DNA from: Parietichytrium sp. I65-24A
Lineage: Eukaryota > Sar > Bigyra > Thraustochytrida > Thraustochytriidae
Reading direction: 5' to 3'
Length of the DNA stretch: 64,000 nucleotides
Assembly (NCBI GenBank): GCA_012862575.1
Contig: BLSF01000058.1
Coordinates: 220,666 to 284,665 of the forward strand
Positions 31,609 through 41,774 of the stretch are shown here, one piece after another. The notes beneath the pieces are model-generated. The model saw nothing but the letters and a program-made list of their open reading frames with translations, had not been told where the DNA came from and did no database searches. Position numbers and translations under genes: made by a program. How positions within the stretch are numbered: position 1 is the first letter of the stretch; each line of letters begins with the position of its first letter.

Positions 31609-33498
31609 ATGTGGCAGCAAGGGCAGTTCAACAACGGGAATGGGAATCAGATGAACTCCAACCAAGGCTTCGGAAATGGCATGGGTGGTTTTCAGAATGG
31701 CGGCCAAGGTGGCCTCCATGCTTCCCAATTCAACAATCTTCTGCAGCAGCAGCAGCAGCAGAGTCTCCAGCAAATGCAGCAAAATCAGCAACAGCAAAAT
31801 TCCAACAACTTCGCCATCCAGCAGCAGCTTCAGCTACATGCCAGCCAGCTCCAGAACTGGATGCCGGATGCCAGCATCTTGCAAGCTCTCCAAGCACAAG
31901 GCGCTGGGCAATACCGCATCACACTGCGCCCTGGCGGAATGATTTCGGGGTCATCCGACTCGTCCAATGGCCAACAGCAACAACAGATGCAGCAGTATGG
32001 ATACCAGCCCCAGAATCAGTTCGCCCAGTATTCACACCCGACCCAGATTCTCATGCAGACAAACCAAGGCGGCTCCGGACAGCAGGGTTTCGTCATTCAG
32101 GCCCCTGTTCTTGTCCCAGGAGGAATCAACATTCCGCAGCAAACCATGCTCAATCAGCAAAAGCTCGGCATGTACTCCGTCGACGTTGTCAACAACGAGC
32201 TTCTAGGAGCTCCCGTCACCTTGTACCAGGCCGGTTCCATTCTACCTCCCGACTTTCAGCGCAAGAAGACTCGCAAGCGCCGCCCAAAAGACCCGCTTGC
32301 CCCAAAGCCTGCGCGATATGCGTGGAATTTCTTCTTTAAAGAGCATTACAAACAGATGCGCAATATGGACAATTCTAGGGAGCATTTCGACGTGCAAAAA
32401 GCCTTTACGGACATCGGTGCCAACCTCGGAGAGAAGTGGAAGAAGCTCACTCAAGAGGAGCGCGCCCCGTACATGAAGCTCGCTCAAGAAGATAAAAAAC
32501 GCTACGAGAGAGAGATGCAGGAGTACATGCGCAACGGCTCCGTTCGCCGCTCCACCTCCTCTTCAACCGCAGATTCCCCACCCGAAGATCCTGCCGATGT
32601 TGCGTCGTCTGCGCCTGCTAGGGAGAGCCGCAATGGCTCTGCTTCGAGCTCCAACGCCAAGCCGCAGCCTCTGGTTGAGGACGATGAGGATGATGAAGCT
32701 GTCGCCCCTGCCGCCGCTGCAGCAGCTCCAGTGTCTTCGTCCACTAGCCCTGAAACCTCCGCCGCGGAGGTGACTCCCTTCAAGCAGGACGGAGCCCAGA
32801 AAGCGCCAAGCGAAAATGGGCCTCTTGCCGGAACCAAGCGCAAGGAGATGTCTTCTGATTCTGCTGTGAAGTCTGAAAAAGAAGATGCCGCCTCGGACAG
32901 CGATAGCTCTTTAGACGAGCAAATCGACGCAATGAACCCTGCCAAAAAGAGCCGCATCGCTGAAGTGATCAATAATTTCAATGGCGCTATCAACGATGGG
33001 GAAATGGAGCTCACCGCGGATATTCTCGTCACTGACGATGATGAAATGTTCATCTTTACCATTCAGCAAAACTTGAGGAAGATTGCGAAGGAGAAGGGCA
33101 TCAACCTGAACATTGAGGTGGCTGCCAACGGCGAGGAAGCCCTCAAGAAAATTGTTGAGCAGAAGAACAAGTACGCCGTTGTTACCATGGACAAGGAGAT
33201 GGGCAATATCAACGGAGTTGAGACTGTGAAGCGCATGCGCGAAGCTGGGTATGATGGCTGCGTCGTTGGAGTCAGCTCCAGCGATGCCACTAGCGACTTT
33301 AGCGCAGTAGGAGCCGATCAGTCTCTCCTCAAAGGCCCATCTCTCGGCCAACGTGTGTACAATATGATCATCGAAAAGAAGCTCGACTCATCCAAGGAGA
33401 AAACCGGTGCCGCGTCTGCAAACAGATCTCCGTCAGAAAAATCAAAATCAGATTCGCCAAAAGCGACCAACGTCACTGCTGTTGAGTCTGGAGCATAA
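31609..33498 (+). CDS. HMG-box protein fused to a two-component receiver domain
   Basis: This 629-residue single-exon gene is likely a nuclear regulator. Residues 1-220 are Gln/Asn/Gly-rich low complexity with a CAG-coded Gln run, as in activation domains. A basic stretch (KKTRKRRPKDPLAPK) leads into an HMG box (about 224-305; YAWNFFFKEHY, then LGEKWKKLTQEERAPYMKLA) that would bend DNA. A disordered Ser/Glu/Ala linker follows, with a possible nuclear signal (NPAKKSR). Residues about 468-585 form a CheY-like receiver: acidic pocket D476-D478, phospho-acceptor D528 in VVTMDKEMGN, switch Ser at 556/557, and K575. All receiver residues look intact, so phosphotransfer from a histidine kinase relay is plausible. 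The start is the ATG at 31609, as the upstream frame has none. Confidence 0.88.
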   Translation: MWQQGQFNNGNGNQMNSNQGFGNGMGGFQNGGQGGLHASQFNNLLQQQQQQSLQQMQQNQQQQNSNNFAIQQQLQLHASQLQNWMPDASILQALQAQGAGQYRITLRPGGMISGSSDSSNGQQQQQMQQYGYQPQNQFAQYSHPTQILMQTNQGGSGQQGFVIQAPVLVPGGINIPQQTMLNQQKLGMYSVDVVNNELLGAPVTLYQAGSILPPDFQRKKTRKRRPKDPLAPKPARYAWNFFFKEHYKQMRNMDNSREHFDVQKAFTDIGANLGEKWKKLTQEERAPYMKLAQEDKKRYEREMQEYMRNGSVRRSTSSSTADSPPEDPADVASSAPARESRNGSASSSNAKPQPLVEDDEDDEAVAPAAAAAAPVSSSTSPETSAAEVTPFKQDGAQKAPSENGPLAGTKRKEMSSDSAVKSEKEDAASDSDSSLDEQIDAMNPAKKSRIAEVINNFNGAINDGEMELTADILVTDDDEMFIFTIQQNLRKIAKEKGINLNIEVAANGEEALKKIVEQKNKYAVVTMDKEMGNINGVETVKRMREAGYDGCVVGVSSSDATSDFSAVGADQSLLKGPSLGQRVYNMIIEKKLDSSKEKTGAASANRSPSEKSKSDSPKATNVTAVESGA

Positions 33499-34496
33499 AG
33501 CCTCGAAATCCGCTACAAAGCTGCTTCGCAGTCTGGCCTCCGCCTCTCGGCCTGCTGCCCCTTTCATTACTGTCGATTTTTTCCAATCACCACGTCCATG
33601 ATTTTGTATGTGCCACTTTCGGTGCGCCGCCTTCTGGAGACTAGGCGACGTTAGCTAGTGCATGTTCGTGCCAATGCATGGCCCTTCCTCATTCATTGTC
33701 AGATCCCTCTGGCTCGCTAAGTCAGGCCCAATTACCTCATTGCCCAATTGTCTATGTGCATTCTGCCACAGCGGTTCGGTTTCACATTCCGGTGCCTTGC
33801 TTATTTCGCCACGAGTACGGTCATTTTGTCTCCACGTCTGAGGAATGGCTCCTCTACCGCATTTTTAAAATCTACTTTTGCCCTGCCATTCTTTCATACA
33901 TTATATTTCACTCTGCATACTTTTTTCACCATTTTTCGTGACTTGGCCCTTCATTGCTGGCTGTTCTCAATCTCTCTTGTTGAATGCTGGCAAATCATCA
34001 ATCAAGAGGAGAACCCAAAACCATTTTTCTTGCCTCATCTTGTCTTTCCACTCCAGCAAAGCTACCGAACGAACGCGTAAAATCAATTCTAATTTTTTGC
34101 CTTGCACTGCCCAAAGAAACCGTGACGGTGCCCTGCCATCCATCGCTTTCCCATCCCATGCCTTCCTTCTTCTCCAGCCTGACAATCCACACACGATCAA
34201 GTCGCAATAACTAAATCATACTAAATCACTTAACCCTAGGATAGAGGTGCTAGCGTTTACAGCTAGTTAAAGTGTCGCCACTGTCTGCCAACGGCTATCC
34301 ATGCCAAAGCCAAGTCCTTCCGAAGTGGTAAGAAGTGAAGAATGAAGAGTGAAGAATGAAGAGTGCAGAGCAGTGGTGCACACAAAACGCGCACGGGCTC
34401 GAAAGAGAAAAGTGCCGCGTATTGCGGGGGAACGAGCTGTGTCACCCACCTGACCACCCTACCGGCCTACCCAGTGGCGCTCAATAAAGAGGCAAA
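33499..34496. other. intergenic region, HMG/receiver to FAM161-like
   Basis: This is one kilobase of AT-rich, pyrimidine-rich sequence with no supported gene. A GAAGAGTGAAGAAT-type short tandem repeat lies at about 34328-34370, about 125 bp before the next start codon. Confidence 0.5.
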
Positions 34497-36848
34497 ATGA
34501 AGCAAGCTCAACTACAGGCGATGTGCAAGCCCACATCAGGTCCGGTGCAGGAGGACCCTCATGCCTACAGGTTCAAGACGCTACGCAACGAAGAGCAACG
34601 CGAGCAACGCAAGAAACTCGGGAGCGCCAGGAAACAAGGCAAGGTCACGGGCAAGAACTCCGCAGCGATGAAAGAAAAAGGAAAGCGGGCCAAGAACGCA
34701 CTTAGCTTGGGGCTCGATATTACTGTCAAGAGTTTGACAAGGGAAGCAAGGCTTCAGGCCGAGGTGGCTGCCAACGCGAATATTGCGAGACGAGCTTGGG
34801 CGAAGAGCAAAGCCGATCACGACGAAGTGAAATACTCGGACAGCGAAGACGATCTCTCTCCCCTGTCGGACGGCGAAAGGTTTTGGAATCCCTTGCGCGC
34901 CCGCCTCACGGTGGACGATGAGATCGACCTTCGTTCCATTGACAAGTGGGTGACATCTCCAACCCCACCACATGATGACGGTGATGGTGATGGTGAGACT
35001 CCTCGCAGCGAGTCGCCTCGCTCTGACTTGTCACCATCTGCTCTACGGCAAAGCATCTCTGGGTTGGAGGCAGCTCGACTTGAGCGAGTGCAGTTGTTGG
35101 CCGCAATGAGACGCGACACCCTCTTGGGACATAGTAAACCCACGAGGAGTTTGCGATCGCCTAGCAAGAGTCCTAAAACTGAATTCAGCGAGGAAGAAGA
35201 ACCCTTTAGTGAAGACGACGTCAAACGGCGACCTTCCGACCTGAATGAGTATAACTCGAGCGGGAGCATCACCTCACCTGAATCGCCTCTCAGATATAGC
35301 ACGAGGCGATCTATATCACCTGCCTCACCATCACCGCCGAGGAGATTTGCTCAATCTCCACAACTCCTCTCGCTCTCTTCGCCAAGAAGCGGCTCTCCGT
35401 TGCTCGCTAGCCCTGGCTTTGGCTCTCCGTGCAGGTCCCCGCGCTCGGATGGCGGGCTCTCTGAGAGTTTTGCTCCGAGGACCGGGCGAACTGGGTCCCC
35501 GACCCACTCTGATCGTCGCCGGTACAGGTCGACATCCCCATTGAGATCGTTACCTTCACGAGTGGGGGACGAGAGGGCATTCGACTTCACGACAGTCTCT
35601 GTTCGCGAACGAAATGCTCTTGAGTACGAGAGGGAGAAGGCCCTTCGCGAGGCGGAAGAAATGAAAGCATGCTCATTTAAATTTCGTGCTCGCCCTGTTC
35701 CAGTGTCGACTCTCCTCCCGCAGTACTCTCACATGGTGGAGGTTGCAGAGGCAAGATCATTGGGCCGCAAGCTCGAGCGAAAGCGCCTGCTGCAGCAAAC
35801 TCAACAGCCCTTCGTTGGTGTCGAAGCCAGATACCGGCACCAGCAAATTAAACGAGAGATCAAGAAGGAGCAAAACCAACAGAGCGAAATATTGGCTAGC
35901 AAACAGCGACGCACCCCAAAGTCGCATGCTCATAAGTTTGCGGACGCGGAGTCCACCAGATTAAGAGAGGAGGCCCTTGAGAGGGAGCGCAGAGAGAGAA
36001 TCGACAGACGAGCCCAAAAGCTGTTGCGGGAATCCACACTGCCCTCTAGCTTCGAACAGCATGAACGGTCGAGTTCTAGGCGGAAGGCCAGATCGGTGGC
36101 TGATCCAAATTGTACGTTCAAGCCTGAGGTCAACACTCGTGTGCCCGATTTCGAAGCCTCAAAGCAGCTATGGCTCACCAACCTGCAGAAGGCCCGAGTG
36201 AGCAACCAAACCACAAAGCCCGACGTTTCAGATCTCAGAATGTTCAGTGAGGCGGCGCAAAGCAGAACCGATGCGCAAAAGAAGAGACGCCAGATGAAGC
36301 GCCTGGAACAGGAGCGGGCAGAGCAAGAAGCCTCTCATGAGTCTCGCATGAAACGGCTCGCTAGCAGAGTGACAGAGCGCACCGACCAAGTTCAAATGAC
36401 GCGAACGCAGGAACTGCGTATGCGCAAGTCCTCCGAAGGACGTGCCAAGTCGTCTCTGGAGGAGCGCGAGAGGCAGGCGGCTCAGCAGGAGCGCGAGCGG
36501 AAAATGCGATTAGCTTCGCAAAAGGTGCGAGAGATCGTAGCTCAGAGCGAGCAAGAGCGCGCTGCCACCAGTGGCTACTTGAGCCTTCAGGCCGCCATGG
36601 AAAAGGCGAAGCAAAAGGCGAAGGAAGCCAGGCGCGCAACGCGCGATCGCCAGTCGATTTCAACGCACGCGAATGCTATTCGGCCAACACTCTTGCAGCG
36701 CAGCTCCGAGGCCCTTCGCCGCACGGAACGCAGGCAAGTTGCCCTCGCGAGAGTCGCTGCTACGTTGGTCTCTACCAGTGCAACGGACAAAGTGCTCTCG
36801 CAGTCAGAGCTCGAGCAGGTGCACGACCACATCAACGACGCGCTCTAG
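34497..36848 (+). CDS. FAM161-like microtubule/ciliary protein
   Basis: This 783-residue protein is rich in Arg, Glu and Ser. The signature is near residues 385-430: a charged helix (EREKALREAEEMKACS) followed by FKFRARPVPVSTLLPQY, which matches the conserved F.F.ARPVP core of FAM161A/B. Those proteins bind microtubules and sit at the basal body and connecting cilium. A second conserved-looking block is CTFKPEVNTRVPDFEASKQ (about 540-560). The C-terminal 230 residues are long coiled-coil. The N-terminal third is Ser/Pro-rich with SPRS and SPLRS repeats, likely disordered and phosphorylated. The start ATG is at 34497 and the frame has no intron. Family assignment is good for the core. Function is inferred from animals and implies a flagellated stage. 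Confidence 0.75.
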   Translation: MKQAQLQAMCKPTSGPVQEDPHAYRFKTLRNEEQREQRKKLGSARKQGKVTGKNSAAMKEKGKRAKNALSLGLDITVKSLTREARLQAEVAANANIARRAWAKSKADHDEVKYSDSEDDLSPLSDGERFWNPLRARLTVDDEIDLRSIDKWVTSPTPPHDDGDGDGETPRSESPRSDLSPSALRQSISGLEAARLERVQLLAAMRRDTLLGHSKPTRSLRSPSKSPKTEFSEEEEPFSEDDVKRRPSDLNEYNSSGSITSPESPLRYSTRRSISPASPSPPRRFAQSPQLLSLSSPRSGSPLLASPGFGSPCRSPRSDGGLSESFAPRTGRTGSPTHSDRRRYRSTSPLRSLPSRVGDERAFDFTTVSVRERNALEYEREKALREAEEMKACSFKFRARPVPVSTLLPQYSHMVEVAEARSLGRKLERKRLLQQTQQPFVGVEARYRHQQIKREIKKEQNQQSEILASKQRRTPKSHAHKFADAESTRLREEALERERRERIDRRAQKLLRESTLPSSFEQHERSSSRRKARSVADPNCTFKPEVNTRVPDFEASKQLWLTNLQKARVSNQTTKPDVSDLRMFSEAAQSRTDAQKKRRQMKRLEQERAEQEASHESRMKRLASRVTERTDQVQMTRTQELRMRKSSEGRAKSSLEERERQAAQQERERKMRLASQKVREIVAQSEQERAATSGYLSLQAAMEKAKQKAKEARRATRDRQSISTHANAIRPTLLQRSSEALRRTERRQVALARVAATLVSTSATDKVLSQSELEQVHDHINDAL

Positions 36849-38959
36849 GCCCTTGTTCGGTCGTTTTCGCCACTTGGGTTCCGGCCGCTCCTCTGCCCGG
36901 TTCGTAAGTTTTCCTGTCTTTTTTTTGGAAGTTCTCGTTCGTTCCCCAGCTCGCCTCTATCCATCCATTCGTTCGCCAGACCGCACGAATGAAGTTCGAG
37001 TATGGAAACTTGGCCGAGCAGAGTAGTATACACTGCATGATGGATCCCAAAGTCAAACAAATTGCTCAAGAATCTGGACGTAAAGTTTCAGCTCGAAGAG
37101 TTTTTGCGGCCAATATTTTGTCACGTGGAAACATATGGAGAGGACTTGCCCGGTTCAGAAGCGCACATGCGTACGACAACAGGATCATAGTTCGCAACAC
37201 AACGAAGCGCGCCGTGGAGAGTCAAGCCACTCATCCAGCAAAACGGTGACAACCGTTCATGGAATCAACAAGATGGACTGCAAAGTCTGATATGAAACGA
37301 GGATCGAAGCGCAAACGTCAAGTCCAGAGCCCTTCCAAATCTCCATGGATTAACTGTAAATAAATGTTAGTGTCACTCTCTTCTTGTGCATTCTCCGTTT
37401 TCCACTCCTTTAGCTACATTATCGCCGTCAGCTATTCTGTCAAGGGAAAAAAGAGTTCCACCATAAACCCCTTCAGTACTTTGTCATACCGCCGCCGGGC
37501 TTGGGAGCCAGTCAGCGGTCCGCCAGCCTGAGGACACCATCGTTTCACGACGTACCCAGCACACTCAGTCTGCTCAAAACGGCAACCGATTCTTGACTTC
37601 GCCCTCATTCTCCTTTAAATCATCGTATACGCGTCATGCCTTTGCTGTGCCCAATCGCCACGCAGTTTGTTCGCTAAGTTAGAAGGAACCATTATGTTTT
37701 TGTGTTTCTGTTTTGAGGTTGATTGATCTTTCATGTCATTTCAATGGATTGATGGATTGATCGATTGATCGGTTGATTTTTGTTATTTTGATTGACAGAT
37801 TGATTGATTGATTGACTGTGAACCACAGTACGAATCAAATTTGTGTTTCAGTGATTTCAGTTCTGGAGTTCTATTTAGACTCTCTAGAGAGGAATAGGTG
37901 TCAGAACCAGAACTGATTTTAATTAACATGTAAATACCGGTATCATGGGTTCCAGTAACGAACAACGAACCGTGTGGGATAAGGTATCGTCAACGACTGC
38001 TACTAAAACTCCTTGTGACTATGGTTTGCATAAGAATGACTGCCGTCTGTGCTATCTTTCGTTATTGTTCCTTGTCCCACTTTTCGATCTCTTCAACTGG
38101 TACTACTGTTTCTCTTCGCAGATGGTTATCACTCTCCCTCTTCACTGCGATCAGCGTAAGTCTCAATAGCGCTATCCGGTACGCTCATGGGCCAAACGGG
38201 GATCTTAGACCGAGTATGGTAGGCACTCTCCTCCTTCCTAATCTCCTTTGTACAGACTTGACTAGTGCTGTTTCGATCCCCTAGTGTACCGGTACCGTAG
38301 CAGTTCTCCTCCTAGAACATATCACTAGCAAGCACTGCCCTCACTCCTAGCTACGTAGATAGAAACGTTCAGAGTTGGGTAGCTGAACGATTCCTTGCGT
38401 AGGGTCACTAGGCGAATGTGATGGGAGTGCGTGCAGATCATTCTGCCAGCACTAGTAGAAGGATAAGAAAGAGAGGTAGGTGCTGGTAAGCCTAAGTTGT
38501 AAGTTATGTGTTGTTTGTTTTGATCTGCGTTGTCTGAATAGTCTGAATAGTCTGAATTCTGAATGATCGACGAGTGAGATGAGTCCACACCCACTCACTC
38601 ACTAACTCACATTCAGTCTCTCGCGGTGCCGCAGTGAAGAGAGCACGCAAGTAAGGAAGCAAGCAAGTAAGAAAGGAAGAAGGAAGGCGCGTTCGGGCCA
38701 CTCCAAAGTCGGAGATCAGAGGAGAGAAGAGAAGAGCGCACGCAGAGTCCTTAAAAAGGTCGCAGCTGCGGCAAAGTGGCCAAGTGGCCAAGTGTGGACA
38801 AGTGTGGCCAAGTGTTGCGAAGTGTGGCCAAGTGTGGCCAAGTGGCAGTCGCTGTGCGGGTAATTAGGACGGGGCTTGTTGGGTCGTTGGGTCGTCAGGT
38901 CGGCTTGGAGACGGCGGAAGAGTGGGAAGAGTGGGAAGAGTGGGAGTGCAGTGGAGAGA
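36849..38959. other. intergenic region with GATT and GTGGCCAA repeats
   Basis: No gene is supported. GATT/GATTGATC repeats are at about 37742-37820. Immediately upstream of the following gene lies a GTGTGGCCAA-type tandem array at about 38776-38848 and a GGAAGAGTG array at about 38919-38946, the latter ending 14 bp before the start codon. Confidence 0.55.
38776..38946. repeat. two short tandem arrays in the leader of the cysteine-rich gene
   Basis: An array of about 10-bp GTGTGGCCAA-like units (about 38776-38848) is followed by three GGAAGAGTG units (about 38919-38946). They sit 10-185 bp upstream of the start codon at 38960. Confidence 0.85.
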
Positions 38960-41503
38960 ATGGCGGCTGGGTTGCTGCTTCTGTGTGTTTCTGCGGCGCT
39001 GGGATTGAGCGCCGGGCAAGTGTCTTCTGGGTTTGAGTCCGGCGTGAATGTGGTGCTGGACGAGAACAATGCGGCGCGCACGTGCCTTTCGGTGATGGCT
39101 GATGGCAAGACTTTGGAGCTTCGACAGGATTGCAGCCCTTCCGACCCCGCACAGGTCTGGTACTACTTTTCGGACCGCAGCTTCGGGACGCAAAGTGCCA
39201 AAATCAAAGATTATAGCGACAATGCTGGGGCTGTGCAGGTGTATGGCGACTCGTACGTTTCGAGATCGCCTCTGGAGGGTAGCTTTGCTTTCCTGAACGG
39301 CGGCAAGATCCGAAACGAACAGAACGGCAAGTGTCTCGCAGTGGGATTTTTCGTGCAATCGCCACAAACCCAACTTGTCAAGTTTGATGACTGCTCTGTC
39401 GCACCCGGGTGGAAGCTGACGGCTGCGAGCCTTTCATACGTCGACCGGTCTAACATGCCCGTCATCCAGCAAGTTCCCAAAGTGATTCAATCGACACCTC
39501 AGGTTGGGCAAAGCACTCCTCAGATCATCTCTCAAACAACTCCGCAGATCACTTCGAGTGCTCCACAGGTTATCATGAACGGTGGTGCCGGAGGCTCAGA
39601 AGTGCCCGTTGTTTCCCGCCAAACGCCGAAGCAAGCAATCATCAACCACGGAGGCAGGCCACAGCGTTCTGATCACTATCTGTGCATCTGTCTTATTTCA
39701 AACAAGGACGATGACTGCCTGAACGCGGTCAAAGCCGCATGCACTATCGGACACATTCCTGCAGAATACTGCAAAGAGTCCTTTGAAGAAGGCGAGCATG
39801 ACCGCATCTCTTCTCATATTCTTAACATGATCAACTCTGGCGCCAAGTGTCCAAGCGCAGATCTGGAACAGATTCGCAAGCAGGCCGCTGATGCCAAACT
39901 GCCCACCCACAGGTTCCACGGGGAGCAGGTGGTCACTTCGGAAGATCACTATCTTTGCGTGTGCCTCTCCACGGACGGCAAAGACGCTGAGCTGAACAAA
40001 CAGTGCGAGGACGCTGTGCGCGTGGCGTGCATGGTCGGCCACATCCCTGAAGCTGACTGTTTTGCTTCATTTGATGATGCGGACCATGCTCAGATTATCA
40101 ATCATATTCTACGCCTCATCGACTCCGGGGCGAACTGCGCGCAAAATTTGGAGACCAAGATGAGCAAGACATGCCCTGCTCCGCCATGCTACAATACTCA
40201 GCGCCATTCCCTCAAGGTCAAAAAGGAGCCTCATTATCTGTGTGTTTGTCTCGAAGACAGGTTGTCCGTACAGTGCCAGGAGATGGTGCAGCGCGCTTGC
40301 AAAGAAGGTTCGATTCCAAAACAAGACTGTGATGTGGCGTTCAAAGCCGACTACAAACATGCAGTTGTTCGTCACGTGATGCATTTGATCGACCATGGGT
40401 CGGAATGTGCGGTCGGTGGAGTGGGGTACCTCACTTTCACAAACAACAGGTGCCATTGCAAACAAGAGTGGAAGGCACCGAATGGCGAACTTTTGAAGTT
40501 CCCCGACAACTGCAAAGACCCAGGAAATCAGCGCGGATTTAGTTGGTGCGAAACTTACGCAGACGAAGGTTGTGTCGGCGTCGGAGATAGCATGAGCTGG
40601 GATCGTTGCGACCATCCACAGCACCCACGCTATCATCTGGGCCAATTTGCACAGACTTCTATCGGTAAGATTACGCCAGTTGATCACTACCTGTGCGTTT
40701 GCGTGGATAAGTCCGCGACCGACGAAGGATGCGAGGCTGCTGTAAAGGCTGCTTGCATGGTGGGGCATATTGACAGTGACAACTGCGCGAAATCTTTCCA
40801 AGAAGACGATCACGAAGCAATCTCTAAGGAGATAATCGAGCTGATATCGAATGGCGCAAAGTGTAACAACGTCGAAATTGGCTTCTCCAGCGAGGTAAGC
40901 TCCTTCGAACAGGTTCCTTACACGTCTATTGCAAGCGGATGCGGCCATGGCGTTCTTCAAGGCGACAATTCTTGCGCTTGTGCTCCTGGGTATGCCGGAG
41001 CCCGATGTGATTATTGCTCTGATGGCTTCGTTGGGTACCCCGACTGCTCTCCAAAGAAGGATTGCGACCCGCCGTGCCATTACGGGACCTGTAACTTTCA
41101 TGCTGGCACGTGCGAGTGCCCGCCAAACCGAAAGGGGGCAACTTGCGAAGAATGTGAATCTGGATACTCTGGCGGTGAGTGCTCCCCTTCGTTTATATCA
41201 GCGCGGAGCCCTGGCATGTGGTTCCTGCTCTTGATCATTGGCGGAGCTCTGTATGCTTGCTGTTGCACGCCTTTTGGAGCGCGCGTACTGGAAAATTTGC
41301 CAGGTAGATCCAACGATCCAAGTGGCGTCTACTCGCACCTCAACCAGGATGTCGATTATTTTGATGATGACGATGAGAAGACCTTAGATGTGGAGTCCTC
41401 GGCGGAAGAGTTGAGCGGGATGGCATTTGCCCCCACACCAAGTACTGAGAAACCAGCTGCGCCAAGTCGGCCGACTCATGCGCACAGCGGTCTTGCAATC
41501 TAG
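38960..41503 (+). CDS. secreted-type I membrane protein with ricin-like, novel Cys-repeat and EGF-like modules
   Basis: This gene encodes 847 residues. A signal peptide (1-20, LLLLCVSAALGLSAG) leads to a ricin-B/beta-trefoil-like region (about 25-160; ends NGKCLAVGFF, then VKFDDCSVAPGWKL). A linker of STPQ repeats follows (about 172-206). Four copies of a roughly 60-residue repeat lie at about 238-298, 329-394, 423-484 and 574-635. Each copy runs DHYLCVC, a loop, CxxAVxAACxxGHI, C, SF, DH, HIxxLIxSGAxC. I do not recognise this repeat. Between copies 3 and 4 is another cysteine-rich insert. EGF/laminin-like modules (about 661-741; CACAPGYAGARC, then CECPPNRKGATCEEC) precede one membrane helix (about 753-774) and an acidic cytosolic tail. 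The layout suggests a cell-surface glycan- or ligand-binding receptor or sorting protein. The start ATG is at 38960. Confidence 0.8.
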   Translation: MAAGLLLLCVSAALGLSAGQVSSGFESGVNVVLDENNAARTCLSVMADGKTLELRQDCSPSDPAQVWYYFSDRSFGTQSAKIKDYSDNAGAVQVYGDSYVSRSPLEGSFAFLNGGKIRNEQNGKCLAVGFFVQSPQTQLVKFDDCSVAPGWKLTAASLSYVDRSNMPVIQQVPKVIQSTPQVGQSTPQIISQTTPQITSSAPQVIMNGGAGGSEVPVVSRQTPKQAIINHGGRPQRSDHYLCICLISNKDDDCLNAVKAACTIGHIPAEYCKESFEEGEHDRISSHILNMINSGAKCPSADLEQIRKQAADAKLPTHRFHGEQVVTSEDHYLCVCLSTDGKDAELNKQCEDAVRVACMVGHIPEADCFASFDDADHAQIINHILRLIDSGANCAQNLETKMSKTCPAPPCYNTQRHSLKVKKEPHYLCVCLEDRLSVQCQEMVQRACKEGSIPKQDCDVAFKADYKHAVVRHVMHLIDHGSECAVGGVGYLTFTNNRCHCKQEWKAPNGELLKFPDNCKDPGNQRGFSWCETYADEGCVGVGDSMSWDRCDHPQHPRYHLGQFAQTSIGKITPVDHYLCVCVDKSATDEGCEAAVKAACMVGHIDSDNCAKSFQEDDHEAISKEIIELISNGAKCNNVEIGFSSEVSSFEQVPYTSIASGCGHGVLQGDNSCACAPGYAGARCDYCSDGFVGYPDCSPKKDCDPPCHYGTCNFHAGTCECPPNRKGATCEECESGYSGGECSPSFISARSPGMWFLLLIIGGALYACCCTPFGARVLENLPGRSNDPSGVYSHLNQDVDYFDDDDEKTLDVESSAEELSGMAFAPTPSTEKPAAPSRPTHAHSGLAI

Positions 41504-41615
41504 ATTTGAGATTTTCGGGCAGTGCCACACACACACTCTCTCTCCCTAGCTTTCGCGGTGAAGGTTTTTTGGCAAGCTGTTCTGCCTTTTAAAAATATGT
41601 AGCAAGTGCGTTTCC

Positions 41616-41638
41616 AGAGAGAGAGAGAGAGAGAAGAA
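41616..41638. repeat. GA microsatellite between convergent genes
   Basis: A short GA run lies in the 270-bp interval between the stop codons of the cysteine-rich gene (+) and MSH4 (-). Confidence 0.85.
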
Positions 41639-41774
41639 GAAACTTTTATTTCGCAAATGTCGCTCAGCGCTTTGCGGTGAACCAAGGAAATTGTACAAGA
41701 CTTTAGATTCAGGAATTCGTGATTTCTTTTTATCCACAATTGTTCAACCTGAGCTCAGCAAAATTGCATCAAGC

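Noticed and set aside
36989-37249. 86-codon ATG frame after the FAM161-like gene
   Set aside because: It has plausible composition but no domain, and lies where the 3' UTR is expected. Not enough to call.
40109-41101. 330-codon antisense frame inside the cysteine-rich gene
   Set aside because: It is a shadow of a well-supported sense gene with signal peptide, repeats and membrane helix.
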